A stretch of DNA of 64,000 bases, from contig OZ035961.1 in the NCBI GenBank assembly GCA_964034945.1, forward strand, positions 12,039,001 through 12,103,000, written 5' to 3'. Below the pieces are notes generated by a model. That model made no database searches, was not told the DNA's origin, and was given only the letters and a program-made list of their open reading frames with translations. Both the position numbers and the translations under genes were made by a program. Of the stretch, positions 25,981-37,985 are shown piece by piece (position 1 is the stretch's first letter; each line of letters begins with the position of its first letter). This stretch comes from Chrysopilus asiliformis (Eukaryota; Arthropoda; Insecta; Diptera; Rhagionidae).

Positions 25981-26121
25981 GACGCACTCTTTCGATGTGT
26001 ACTGTCAAAGTGACAGTGAGTTGTTTACAATTGAGCTTTGGTACGAATATTTTTCAATCGCTTTGATTTTAACATATTTTGGCATATTTTATACGAATAA
26101 AGTGAATAGTGAGCTACTACG
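25980..26121 (+). promoter_or_regulatory. Probable promoter/5'UTR of the MADF gene
   Basis: The segment before the start codon is less AT-rich than the upstream DNA and contains TGTGTACTGTCAAAGTGACAG, a small inverted repeat (CTGTCA...TGACAG). No TATA box is obvious. The transcription start is not determinable. Confidence 0.3.
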
Positions 26122-28839
26122 ATGTCGGAGCAACCATCTATTGATAAAATGCAAAAGCTCCTCTTGATAGAAGCGGTGAAAAAGCATCCTTTCTTATACG
26201 ACCCACGGCACAAGGACTACAACAATAAGAAGCTGAAGAACGAAATTTGGTCCGAAATCACAGAGTCCTTGGGCCATAATATTAGCGGTTTGTTTGAATT
26301 TCTTGTTTTTTGACTAAGAATTAACAATTTCCTCTGTAGGAACAAAGGTCCGGACGATTTGGTCATGCTTAAAAGCCTCATACGTTCGCTCTGTAACTGC
26401 CCGAACAGTTCCAAAGACTCAATATGCTACGGAAATGGAATTTTTACTTCCGAGTCTTGAAAGGTGAGTAGTACAATGGCTTTTGTGTGGTTTTTTTTAT
26501 AAGAAAAGTTTGACTTTCAGACCTTTGCCAACCCCGACCGATGAAGATCTCGGGGATCTTAAAACTACGCCATCAAAACCAAGAAGGCCGGCGGCTAAAG
26601 TTAAGAAGGTGCCTAAGCCTAACGAAGTGAAACCCAAGGAGTTTCCGATGGTTTCTTCCCAAACTGCAACGGTTACTACGAGACCGGTGCCTCCACTTGT
26701 TTTGGTTTCGAAGTCAAGTAATAATAGTTCAATGTCTGAGAGTCTCACGCTTCTAAGTTCTAATAGTTCGCTGTCGAACTCTTCCCCGTATACTACTATT
26801 AATTATCCTCCCAGTTCAAGTAGTACTTCGACTGTTACTAGTTTTAGTTCTCTTCCGTCCTTGGCGATTCCATCCACTATGGACGCTTCTTATTCTCCTT
26901 TATCTCAATCGACAATACCTTCAACGACTCAATATTCATCCATTCAACCTACTTTAGTATCTCTCCATGGCACTGAATCCAGTGTCCCATTTACTTCTAT
27001 GTCTAATTTTATGCCACCAATGAATCCATCCTTAACGACTCTGGTCCAGAATTCAGTGCCGATGTCTTCAGAGAATAAAACCTTTCAAACGAATTTAAGT
27101 GGTTCGACTTTCACGCCACCGACCACGAATACTCCAACGTTTATGCCTCTTACCTCTAATTCCCCGCTTATTCAATTCCCCGAAACCTCCAATTTCAACA
27201 GTTCGCATTTTCCTCCAACCACATCTCAGCCCTCGCAAACACAGTTTATTCCAATGTCTAACTTTTCACAAATTCCCACTACATCTCCAGTCACAACGTT
27301 TCCCTCTCAAACCCAATTCGTTTCCTCATTTTCAGACGCTTCCAACTCAGTCCCAGCTCCAATGCCAGCGACAATGATCTCGAATTTCACACCGCCAAAC
27401 ACCAATAACACCAAACCTATTGTCTATCCAAATACATTCCTTCCTCCCACTCCACCGAAGCCACAAAATCAAAGTTGTTTTCAAACGCGATCAGCAAATT
27501 ATATGCCACCCGTCGTTGAAGATGTTTACCCGGCTATTGAGCTACTTGTGAATCCTACCACTGGTCAACTCTTCGACGTGGAGCGATTCTTAACGCTAGT
27601 CAATATTCATCCTGAAATTTATAACCCCTACAATGAGTTCTTCTTCGACAAGGGAAATATAAAATTCCTGACGTGGGAATACGTGGCCAGCGAAATGAAT
27701 GAATCGCGTAAGAATACAATCAATCCATGTTGATGTAAGCTTTTTGACATAAATTTCAATTTCCAGTTGAAAAATGCCAGAAAATTTGGGAGATCCTGCA
27801 GAACTACTATGCGAAATGCCGAGCCTATGAAATGAAGATGGAAAAAATCTCAAAATTTGAATATCGCAACCAAATGGAGTTTCTGGCGCCCTTCATTCAC
27901 TTCACTCAAGCTCAACTGCAGGAGCTTAAAACCCAACGTGGTCGCCGCAGTTCATGTGCAATAAATGATTTCTTTGAAACCATCGAAAAAATGCTCAATG
28001 AGTTCCCAGAAGACGTCCAGGAAGAACTCAATACAGAAATTGCGAAAATCGTGACGGACACGGCGAGAAAATATCAAGCTAGCTTGGCCCTTGCTAGATC
28101 ACTTGCTGCACAGAATGGAGAGCCCAGGGTCAAGAAAACCAAAGCGAAGCCTGCAGGAACGGATACTGGGACTCCTGCGAAAGTTCCAAAAACATCTGGG
28201 GGTGGGAAAAAGAAATCAAAATCCAACGCGGAAGTGAATCCAGTGCAGCAAACGTCAACTTCAGTTCAGGTACCGCGTCCACCAGATGCACTGCAAGAAT
28301 TCTGTAACGAAATCAAATCAGAGTTGACCTTTGATAATGTGACTCCGGTGGATATCTGCGGTAGCGCAAATTCGGGCACGAGCTTTTCTGCCAATGCACA
28401 ACAAAATGCTATTTCGGGTGAAATAAAAGAGGAAATCAAAGAAGAAGTCAAGGAAGAAATTAAAGAAGAAAACGACGATGACAAAGTAATATCGGCGGCG
28501 ATCGTTTCTGCTTTGTCGGAAGTCGAGAAATTGACGTTCATGAGGCAAGAGCAGAGCGTAATCAATGAGATTTTTGACAATGCGACCGTTATTAAAGATG
28601 AAAAAGTTTTAGAAGATGAACAATATGTTATGACGGTTCTATCATCGCAATCGAATCTCGGTCCAATCGTAGTGCCGAGTCAAAATAATTCGAGCAATAT
28701 GAATGAGACTAGTAAAGAAAATATAGAAGTCCCCACAATTGAAACAAATCAAATTGATGGACAAATACAGCCTGTGGATCCTGTAATGGATTCATTGAAA
28801 GAGGAAATTAAAATTGAAAATGATTTGCAGCCACTGTAG
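26122..28839 (+). CDS. Double MADF-domain, BESS-like transcriptional regulator (4 exons, 849 aa)
   Basis: Exons 26122-26287, 26340-26463, 26521-27707 and 27767-28839 join in one frame; all introns are GT-AG and 52-59 bases long. The start is fixed by an in-frame TGA 12 bases upstream. Residues about 9-95 form a MADF domain (Leu-Ile-rich first helix, HPFLYD, a W in helix two, KVRTIWSCLKASY in helix three). A Ser/Thr/Pro-rich linker runs to about 445. A second MADF follows at about 450-545 (VERFLTLVN, HPEIYNP, KCQKIWEILQNYY). A BESS-like amphipathic helix lies at about 557-590 (NDFFETIEKMLNEFPEDVQEE). The tail is acidic with repeated I/V-K-E-E near 710-730. MADF domains bind DNA and BESS motifs mediate protein contacts, so a chromatin or transcription role in the nucleus is inferred. 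Two MADF domains in one protein are unusual, and I cannot assign an orthologue. Confidence 0.88.
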
Positions 28840-28864
28840 AGATAATTATGACATAATTAATTAA

Positions 28865-28870
28865 AATAAA
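28865..28870 (+). terminator. Poly(A) signal of the MADF gene
   Basis: AATAAA lies 26 bases after the stop codon, within an AT-rich stretch and followed by a T-rich run, as expected for a cleavage and polyadenylation region. Confidence 0.6.
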
Positions 28871-28879
28871 TAATTTATT

Positions 28880-30454
28880 GGAAATTTTGTTTTTTTTTCG
28901 ATAAATTCTGTGACGAGTGAATAAAATCTAATACAACAAATGATCTTACTAGCACCTGAATTTCGTACTAGGAAGTTCCAAAACACTAGATTTTATTTAC
29001 TCGACAAGAAATAATAAGATTTTAGGGTTGAAAAATTTCGACTTATAACAGAAAATAATACAAAAACTTTCTGGAAAAACATAAAGTGTTCATCAAATTT
29101 TTGATTTTTTTTACAAACTGAATATCTTTTTGATTTCCATGACAAAATACCATTTTATAATCAAAAGAAACAAAAATTTTTAGCGACTTTCTTATATGGT
29201 TTTTTAATTGGCGGATTTAAAAATTTTCGGATACACTGAACGAAATTTTGTTCATCAAATTTAAGAACTTCGTTCATAAAATGGAATTTATAGTATGCAG
29301 TAGTATATAAAAAAACGTAAAATAGCATGACTGGGAGGGGAGTGACTGAAAGGTGTAAAAGGGTAAAGTATTATAGCCGCAAAGTTGTTTCTTATCATAC
29401 TAGGCTCTAGTTTTGTTATGGAACACTGCAAAAGGAGTAAGAATTCTTTACGAACTGCTACGGAAGTGCACAACTATTCAGTCGTTTTACTTTTTCTGAA
29501 GGAATAAAAATTCTAAATTAATTTTTTTATATTAAATTTTCAACAGTCACAAAAATGTGTTTACCCAAAGTTGTATTTTTTTCTTAGAGCCTTGATTTTT
29601 TCGGAAGAATTTAAATATTATTCTCCATTGGAAAATTTACAATCTCCCCGTAAAAACGTTGAATGATAATTTTACGATGTGGATATCTTTTAAACACACT
29701 GAAGGTGAATCAAACATACGTGGACAGGAACAAAATGTAAAAAAAGTATTTTTTTACGAGAATCTTGTATTTCGGCTGTAAACATTACACAAAACTCAAC
29801 ATAATATGTTCACTTTATACGGAGATTGCTCTTTAAAATGTGAGAAATATTTCACATGGAAACTTGTAGACCTTACAAATAATTTTTTTTAAGTAAAATT
29901 TCCAACTTGAAGTGAACTTCACTTTATTTTGTTTATGATTTTTTCCTACTTTGCCGCTTTATGGGTTTTTGTTACTGTCAACATTTTTTATAGGTTTGTC
30001 GTATAACATTTGCTTTTTTTCTTTTTATTTAAATTTTCTAAATATTTTTTACTTTAATGTAAAACGAAAAAATTCGAACCGTTACACTTCTGGTGTAACG
30101 GAAATTCAAATTTTGTTTCCTTATGTTATATCGACATCTCGATACACGCGAGAAAACCTCTACAAATTAGAGAAAACAACTTCAATGTAAAAAGCGGTTT
30201 TGCAAAATTTGTTTTAAAATTCCAAGTCTAAAAAAATTATATGACTCGGACCAAAACTTATAATTTCAAAATTAAAAAAAAAAAAATTAGGAAAATTGTG
30301 AACTACGCAAATTAATTGTACAAATATAGATACGCGGTATTTACAAACTGCTCATACGCGGTATTGCACTATCACCGACAATATGACTTTTGTATCTGTT
30401 CTAAAATAAATTCAACATAAAAGGAAAATAGAGTTTAGCAGAGACATTTTTAAA
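28880..30454. other. Non-coding stretch, nothing recognised
   Basis: AT-rich sequence downstream of the MADF gene, with no supported gene and no recognised repeat boundary. Confidence 0.4.
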
Positions 30455-31050
30455 CATAACAAAAGCTATAATTGCCAATCTGGCAATTATTGAAAACCCG
30501 TATGGTGATATTCGTATCAAAATTCGAACAGTTGTACCAAAATTCCACTTTGAAGTCAAACTTTCCAATAAGATTTTTTAAAATTTATTCCAATCGGATT
30601 TTGATGTATGGGAGTTTTATGTAGAATCATATCCTAAATAACTTTTGTTCTTGGACTTTTTTGATAAGATGCACAGTTTTTGAGATATTCACAAAAACCG
30701 TTTTTGTTCGTATGGGGGGTACCCCCCCCCCCCCCCCCCCCCCTCCCCCTAATGGTCCATTATTGCCCATTAACGAACTTAGCCTCGCATTTTACGAAAA
30801 ACGGATCTGCGCAAAATTTCAAGTCTCTAGCTCAATCCGTGCGCCCGCAATCCGCGCGACAGACAGACAGACGGACAGACGGACAGACAGACGGACAGAC
30901 AGACGGACGGATGGACATGCAAAATTCAACTGTTTTTATCATTCTAAACACACTGGTGTAATTCATTTTTGTGTGTGATGACGGGATCTTGGCGTTACAA
31001 ACGGTAAGGCAAAGTTAATATACCCTTTGGTTTCACCATACGGGTATAAA
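30455..31050 (+). mobile_element. DINE-1-like non-autonomous Helentron, family A copy 2
   Basis: It begins CATAACAAAAGCTATAATTG with the hairpin ATTGCCA-atc-TGGCAAT, then CCCGTATGGTGA, and ends TCACCATACGGGTATAAAA. The GACA/GACG microsatellite is at about 30857-30915. A poly(C) run of over 20 bases at about 30722-30743 has expanded from the shorter GTACCCCC motif seen in the copy at 3457-4022. It is near-identical in block order to the 48291-48957 copy. Open frames through it are driven by the microsatellite. Confidence 0.7.
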
Positions 31051-31079
31051 AAATAGTCGAAAGATTCTAATTATTATCT

Positions 31080-31745
31080 AAAAATTTCTTGTTTAGATCC
31101 GTTTCAGGCTAAATTATGAGGATGTCCGTGGATCTGTTTGTTGGTCCGTCAGTCTGTCTATCTATCGGTCTGTCTGTTTCACGTATCTTAAATAACTTCA
31201 GAATGCGGTGAGCTAGGAACTTCAAATTTTTTGTAAATGGGATTTACGAAAATCGTAGTTTTCTATCTACTTCTGGGACGGAAACCGATTATCTTATATT
31301 CTCGACCGTTTATAATTCTAATATGTTAAGTTTTCTCGGGTTATGCGGTCGGAAACCTATAACGGAAAACCTCACATACAACTATTTTTTAAATAATTTT
31401 TTATTTGAAAATTTCTCGAAAAATAAGCGTTTTTGGGAAAAAAAATTGATGTAGCAAAACCTAAAGGATATAAAAGTTTCTATGTTTTAACGGTTTTTAC
31501 GTATCTCTAACGGTTCTCAACATATATTTTTAAAACAATCGAGTTTTTTGAAAAATTTCTCGCAAATTATATGCTTTTGAAAACAAAATGCATATCACCA
31601 AATTCAAATAAAATAGAATTTCCTGCAATTTTCCCTTTTACGGTTTTTACGCTTCTGGAAACATTTTTTACGTATTTTTTCCGAAACTAAATATTGGAGA
31701 AGAAAGTTCTGAGTTAATCACAACTGATAGTTTCCAGTATTTTTG
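31080..31745 (+). repeat. Helentron-like repeat, family D copy 2
   Basis: A GTCC/GTCT-rich stretch (about 31125-31180) is followed by GTGAGCTAGGAACTTCAAATT, then by the phrases shared with 2320-2600 (ATGCATAT, ACGGTTTTTACG, TTTTTCCGAAACTAAATATTG). It has no coding capacity. The 3' hairpin seen in copy 1 is absent here. Confidence 0.4.
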
Positions 31746-31749
31746 TTTT

Positions 31750-33370
31750 TTTATATTTTAGATGAAAATTTCATGTGCGGCCTTTTCTCTGTTGACTTTT
31801 TACTTTGTCTTAAAATCAAAAAAACTATTTTCCTCTTATGTTACCACAGTCCAGATATTAGAAATTGATGTTATATGTTTTCTCTGCTAAAATAAAACTA
31901 ACTTCCAAATAATTTCAGGAAAATGAAAATTTCTAGCAATTAAATAAAAACGTGTAACAAAAAAGCGAAGTAATTTTTCTGGTTTCGTCAAGTTTTTCGT
32001 AATGGCCACGGAATTATAAGTTTCTATAACGTTATAATGAAAATTTCAAGAAAAATCAGAAAATCATTTCGTTATTGCGTTACGTTACGATAACGTTTTG
32101 CATTCCTGCTAAAATTTAATATGTAACAAAGATCCTTCCAAAACCAATAACATTGTAAATTTTTCTGATTTTTATTTAACACAAACTTAAGGCATTTAAA
32201 CAATGCTATGATATAAAGGACAAACATGATAAATTATATCAAAATTTATATTATTGAAAAAAAATTTATATTATTGACCATCCTTTGATGTTTCTATTAA
32301 ACACCATCTTACGCCCCATGGCTTAAATATGAAAGAACAAACTGCCAAGGAGAACATCAAGGCCAGCAAATAATATGAAACATGATTCGGAATTAATTTC
32401 CAAATTAACCCTTCTTATTTACAATTAGGTGAAAGTATCCTTTTATTCAATGTGACAAAAAGCAGGTAAGCAGGTTAAAGTGGAGAGAAGGTTGAAAGTT
32501 CCGTATAGAAAGTTAAATGGCACGAGTAGAGGGTAACAAAAATTTCACCCCACTTAAGGCTTTTGTGAAGTAATTTTGAAGGAATTCAATTTAAAAGAGA
32601 TTCAAATTTCAAGGTTTTGTTTGTTTTGTATTTTCTCCAGGAAATTTTCAACAAATTACAATTTATGATATTTATTATGAGCTAATATTTAAATCTGCCT
32701 TTTTGGAATAATAAAAAAATCGTAATTGTATTTTTTTTTGTTAAAATTGGCAATATATCTGCTAGACAAAATTTTTTGTTTTGTTAAAGACAATTTTAAG
32801 AAGAAAATCAGAAGCTTCCTATTTTGTTTTCATAATGTCCGCCCCAAAAACTTTTTTTTTAGAAAATAGGCCTAAAGTGCAAATATGACGAAACTGCTTA
32901 TTAAAAAATTTTTTCCCCCTAAGTGGGACTTGGTTTTATGCTGAAAATTGAGGTCAACGATAATTCATATTGGGCATATCGCAATAAATCATTGATACCT
33001 CTTGGTCATTGAATTAAACAAAGCACTTAAGTCACATTTAACAAGCGGCATTCACAACGACTAAGGCGTATCAAGGAATTCTAAATTAATGCCATGCGAG
33101 TCCTATTGGGTAACGTTAAAATGGGGCGAACCAGGATTCCTTATAATGATAAGTAGATGTACACTATTTTGCTCATGGTAAAAAACGTAAACGTCCCACA
33201 GTGTAAACAAACGAGTATTTTGGTAAAAATTTCAGAAATTTTTTTTTCTAAATAAACTAAAAAGGAGGTAATTCCAGTGCACACTTACAGTTCGGGAAAA
33301 GGGAGGCCAACAGTTTAAAATCCTAAATATGTCAAAAGCAAGACGAGGTGGGATGAAGTTTACACACAAT
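31750..33370. other. Non-coding stretch, nothing recognised
   Basis: AT-rich sequence without motif-bearing frames. A TTACGTTACGATAACG phrase at about 32090 is a minor inverted repeat. Confidence 0.4.
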
Positions 33371-33375
33371 AATTA

Positions 33376-33544
33376 AGGTCTGTGTCCACATGGAAGTTTA
33401 TTTGCAGAAGTCGCTTCTAGAAGAGATTTCTGGTGTCACAACTTCTGGAAGTTCACTTGCAGTTAGTGTTTCCACGGGAAAAACTCCCAGAAGTCTCTGC
33501 TAGAAGCGACTTCTGCAAATAAACTTCCATGTGGACACAGGCCT
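33376..33544. mobile_element. 169-bp palindromic MITE, PIF/Harbinger-like, copy 2
   Basis: Same length as the copy at 5514-5682 and in inverted orientation (the asymmetric centre reads TGTTTCCACGGG here and CCCGTGGAAACA there). It is flanked by TTA on both sides (33373-33375 and 33545-33547). Termini are AGGTCTGTGTCCACATGG and CCATGTGGACACAGGCCT. Few differences between the two copies suggest fairly recent spread. Confidence 0.75.
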
Positions 33545-33669
33545 TTAGAATGACGTATTTTGTGAACTGCTTCTTAACACACCTAAGATCTACATCTTTA
33601 TTCAAAGAAAATTTTGTTCAAAATTTTATTTTTATCCAAAGAAAATTTTATTTTTTTTTCAACAAAATA

Positions 33670-33765
33670 AGCGTTGTATATCAAATTTTTTTCGTTGTAT
33701 ATCGAGACCGGAAGCAAAACGTTGAACGCCGTTTATCTAGGCGTCTTAAATCGAGGAATGCCTTG
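33670..33765 (+). repeat. Dispersed repeat, family E copy 2
   Basis: Phrases GCGTTGTATATCAAA, CGTTGTATATCGAG and GGCGTCTTAAATCGAGG match the order at 707-801. The class is unknown. The open frame at 33529-33822 crosses both this and the MITE boundary, so it is not a gene. Confidence 0.4.
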
Positions 33766-33839
33766 AAAAATCTACAAAAAATATTTAAAAAAAAAATTTT
33801 GAAAAATTGTAGGCTTTCTTAAAAATTTCTGTCCCTGAT

Positions 33840-35570
33840 CTTTTATTGGTAAGCTTATTTGTTTTTTATTTTGCACCAAATTCATGTGGTGCTTTGTATC
33901 GGTTGCGATAAAACTTGGACTTTTTAGGTAAATTTGAAATTTTTACGCAATTTTTAAATTCTAAAATACCAGTCGAGTAAAAACCTTTCACTGTGCGTTT
34001 GTACCGAATTACGAATCAAACTCTCATACTGGGAAATTACGTTCTAATATACACCAAAATTGAATACCGCCATGACCTTATCCAACCAAATCTAATATAC
34101 AATGGGCAATTTCAGAGATTTATGGCCCATGAAAACATTCATCTACAACCCATCGTACGCATCTCGAACATCCTGGTTTACTTCAAACCACCCCACAACT
34201 CCATGTCATTCGCCTGGGGGATGCCCGAGCTGACAATCTTCTTGGCACAGGATACGTGTAATAAGGGTCCTTCTCAATCCAGCCTACATATGCTTCATCG
34301 TGAACGGTGTGAAATGTACGAGTTGGTGGTAGCACTTGAGAACCACCCCTCACCTAAAATCTTACTTTAAGGCATGGCCATGCACTCTGGACTTGAACAG
34401 GAGGACACAAGTTGGACTTTTTGCTGGCGCAAATGAGGTAAAGGACGAGATCCTGAACTCAACATATTTCATCGCCTTAGAAAGCCAGTGAGATTTGCTA
34501 AGGACATTTTACTAGGTGAGTTATCTTCTCTTGTGGACTTGGACCGGAATAGTTTATCATCCTGCGATGTCCTTGGGGCGCGTCTTGAGATGGTCTCTCA
34601 ATTTTTTTTCCTTGTTTAGAACTGGATATGGTTCGACCCAATTTCTTGGAATCTCCATTCCTTTCTCCAGTTTAACATGCATCCAGATTTGTCTGGGTAA
34701 GGCAGCAAGGATAAGACTTTTAGATTTCTTCCGAACCCTCACTTGATCCTTTCCCCCTTTGAACTCCATACACTCGTATCTATTCAATTCCCAAGGATTT
34801 TTTTCTGCCAATGAATTATTTATACATTTTGGCCAAAAAATTTCAAATTTATTTCGTATTTCAGTTCAGGTTAAGTGTATTTTGAAGGGATCAAGCGTGT
34901 GGGATTCCATCTTATATCCACTGGGGTTTTGTCATTGGGCATGAGTAGCTTGAGCTCTTTTCCGTATTTAAGGTACCGGACATTATGAAGGCTCAGAACG
35001 TGGTCAATTGGGTATCGTTTTGGATTTCCCAAGTAAATTCAAAGGGAGAAGAGAGGGAACGGGATGAGAAACAGGAAGAGGAGTTCAATTTACTGGATTT
35101 GCGTTTATTTGATTGAGAATTACAGCCGTCAAGGGGTCTGATATCTTTCTGCTCGTACAGAAATTCTACGATAAAGTCTTTAGTAAATTATGGAGAGGCA
35201 ATTTGAATTGTGGGAATTTCAATACATTTTTCATAATATGCCCCTTTTTGGATTTGTTTTTGTTGTGTAACGGTATAAATAATATATGATATTTGAAATC
35301 GGATATTTTTAATGGAAATATTCACTTGTTGGATCTTACAGATTTGTAAATAATAAAAATTTTGTGACTGAAAATATACTAACCAAAAATTATAGGTATA
35401 AATTTAAAAAAAAAACAATTAGTTAACCAACAAATTTTTTTTCTGTTAAAGATTAAGCACAATTCTATTAGAAGCGACCATAATCCTCAAAACTCATTCA
35501 AAACATTTTCAAGTTTTTCACAATATTTTTTCTCAAAACTTTTAACATGTCGGAGTTTAAATTTTTTATT
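33840..35570. other. Unique stretch, more balanced composition, no supported gene
   Basis: Between about 34000 and 35150 the base composition is clearly less AT-rich than around it. A 125-codon open frame (33993-34370, +) and overlapping frames on both strands at about 34516-34811 occur. None shows a motif, signal peptide or paired splice sites, so the stretch may be regulatory or a long non-coding exon. Confidence 0.3.
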
Positions 35571-35574
35571 ATAG

Positions 35575-35615
35575 ACTAGCTTGCATACCCGTCGTTGCCG
35601 GGTTAGGTTTTTCAA
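35575..35615 (-). mobile_element. Helitron 3' terminus
   Basis: On the minus strand it reads AACCCGGCAACGACGGGTATG and then CAAGCTAG followed by T. The hairpin ACCCG-gcaacga-CGGGT about ten bases before a terminal CTAG|T is the known Helitron 3' signature. It is the same terminus as at 42750-42786. The 5' end of this copy (TCTATATAAAATCG on the minus strand) is not seen, so it may be truncated. Confidence 0.6.
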
Positions 35616-35619
35616 TTTT

Positions 35620-37075
35620 TTTTATTCTCAATATTAATAAAAGCGATTCTACAATCAAAAAATTAACAGAAGATAAAAAACGGTCGAATATACTTTTTTT
35701 GTATTTAATTTTCATTTTTTGTTTATGTTAAATTTTGATAAAAAAGCAATAAATAAACGCACAAGAATAAGTAAATTATGTTCAATTATATTTAAAAATT
35801 TCCCGCGCAATATGGTTTGTGTCTGGACTGAATTATAGTATGGACACTATTTCTCATTATTGCCAACATCCATTTTCAAAACCTACAAAATGTTTTCAAA
35901 TGAAAATATTGGCAACTTTTTACTACTTTTCACATGTTTTAACTAGTCTGGATTTCTTTTTGGATTTCAGTATAAACTTTAGTTATTTTATGAAATGAAT
36001 GGTAACGTATTAATTTTTTAGTGTGAGACCGTAGATTTCTAAGATCACATTTAGACGAGACGCCTTTTCATTCCTTACTCCTAAGTTTATCGGTGCCAAA
36101 TGTAGTGGGAATAGGGTGGCAAGATATGTCCGAGTGAAAAGGATTTTTCCCTATTTAATAGTTTTACGGTACTGTGAAAGCTTCGCAAACAACGTGTAGA
36201 GTTTTTTCACTTGTTAACGTATTTTTGTTCCAGCCTTTAATAGAATATTTATTTAAGATCATAAAGACGCCGCCAGTTGAACGCAAATAACATCAACATT
36301 AGTGCTGGAAAGATCAAGGTGATATAATTTTTGGCTAGAAATCTGTTTTGGACGTAATTTATTCAGATATATTTGAGAATTAATTTTTCTTAGATTTTAT
36401 CTAGTATTAATTCTTGAATTGGAAATGTCATTTCTCTAGATCAGAATAAAAATAAATAAACTTGGAGATGGCGCGAAAATTTAAGAAACTGACGTCACAA
36501 TGCAGTATCATATTTTTTTTTTGTGGAGACTAAAGAACTGTATAACTAGAAAAACTGTCACCAAAAAGTATTTCCCTAAGTATTTTAAAAGTATTTTACT
36601 TGAACGTATCCACTGAACTGTACAAGGTCGCGAAATTCAAATTTCGTCTGCCGCGAAATTCAAATTTTGTGTCTCAAGTATATGAAACATTTTTGAATAT
36701 GTTGTTAAAAAAAACTGTTAGATTGTTAAAATATATATGCTGAAATCAAGTTTCTTAACAAAAGTACCGATATAATGACAGCGTTTAGAAGTTAGAGATA
36801 CTCTTGAAAAACTAAAACACCAAAAAACCAAATTTGCAAAATTTATCCAGTTATAATAAAGGGCAAAATCTGACCAATTGAATTCAACTTTTACATGCTT
36901 CTACTGAATATGAACAAAAAAATAAAAAAAATGATCTAAACATTTTTCCCCCTAATATATCTAAAAGTTTATTTAAATTATCAAATTTTCGCGATTTTCG
37001 AAGCAATTTACGTTTAGGTTTTAATGATTACATTTTTTCTTTTATTTTCTATTTAAAAAAAATCTCTGATGACGG
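35620..37075. other. AT-rich non-coding stretch; possible body of a truncated Helitron
   Basis: No gene seen. Part of this may belong to the Helitron whose 3' end is at 35575, but no internal similarity to the 41-42 kb copy is visible. Confidence 0.35.
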
Positions 37076-37078
37076 GAT

Positions 37079-37985
37079 TTTTTTATTTTTTTTTAATTAA
37101 ATTCATTTATTTGTGTATATGTTACAATGTTGATTTCTTTATATGTATATTGACAATTCAAATTTCATTTCTAAGAATAAGCTAAGACAGTTGGGAAACT
37201 GGTATAATAGCTAGTATGAAAGACCGTTACATGTTCTCGTGTCATATTTACAAATTATTATTTAGGACGATTTGTTAAAAAATATAAATGACTTCTTTTT
37301 GAATTTGTGAAAGTTTATGTCATTTGGTAGTAGGTTGAACGTTCTAATAGATGTGTTTAGGATGCTGTTGTGTCGTTTTTATTTTGTTAATAAGTTTAAC
37401 TTTTTCAGTTTTGATTATTACATCCAGAGGTATCATATTTGTCCTTTTGTAGACTTCGGTAGTAGGTGTGAGCCACGGTAGTTTAAAGATCACTTAAATC
37501 GCTTTCGTCATAAGTCTTGCCACTGTGTGCTGGTGGAACTTGGAGCACTGACTCCAATTCGGTATCAAGTATTTTATTGATGACATTATATAGGCATTTA
37601 ATATCTGTATTTTTACAGTTTTTCCACAGTTGTGTAGTCTTTTTAGTATACCAATCACAGGTGCAACCTTTTTTCTTATTTTTTCGATGTGTTGTGACCA
37701 TGTAAGTTTGTCGTCAATGATTAGTCCAAGGTATTTCGCACTGGTAACTCTTTGGAGATCACTGTTGTCAATTTTCACGTTCAGATTCAGATTGGCCTTA
37801 TTTTTTTGCTTAAAAAGCATAAAGTTTGATCAATTTTTGTTTATGGATAATTGATTCCCTTAAGCCACGCCGAGAATTTTGTTAGACCTTCAGTTGTTCT
37901 CCTCTCAAGTTCTTCCTTACAGCTACCACGAAAGATAAGGACAGTATCGTCTGCGAAGATCGCATATTTGCAGTTCAGCTGAACT
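37079..37985 (-). pseudogene. Non-LTR retrotransposon reverse transcriptase fragment (jockey/CR1-like)
   Basis: On the minus strand the RT active-site box AIFADDTVLIF is at about 37940-37963. It is followed by a decayed segment, then ITS motif block SAKYLGLIIDDKLTWSQHI and an ILKRL helix (37494-37820). Further on are the C-terminal phrases LPWLTPTTEVYKRTN and FNLLPNDINFHKFKKKSF, typical of the region after the RT in these elements. The reading frame shifts several times and includes stops, so it is dead. The 3' tail reads A-rich at 37079-37100, fitting a poly(A) tail on the minus strand. The 5' end abuts the THAP pseudogene, consistent with 5' truncation on insertion. RT of this kind copies its own RNA at a nicked target. 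Confidence 0.75.

Noticed and set aside
26497..28580. Minus-strand frames across the MADF gene
   Set aside because: They are shadows of the coding exons on the other strand, with hydrophobic or Ser-rich sequence mirroring the acidic and Pro/Ser-rich parts.
33993..34370. 125-codon plus-strand frame in a balanced-composition stretch
   Set aside because: No recognisable domain and no exon partner; kept only as a remark on the non-coding stretch.
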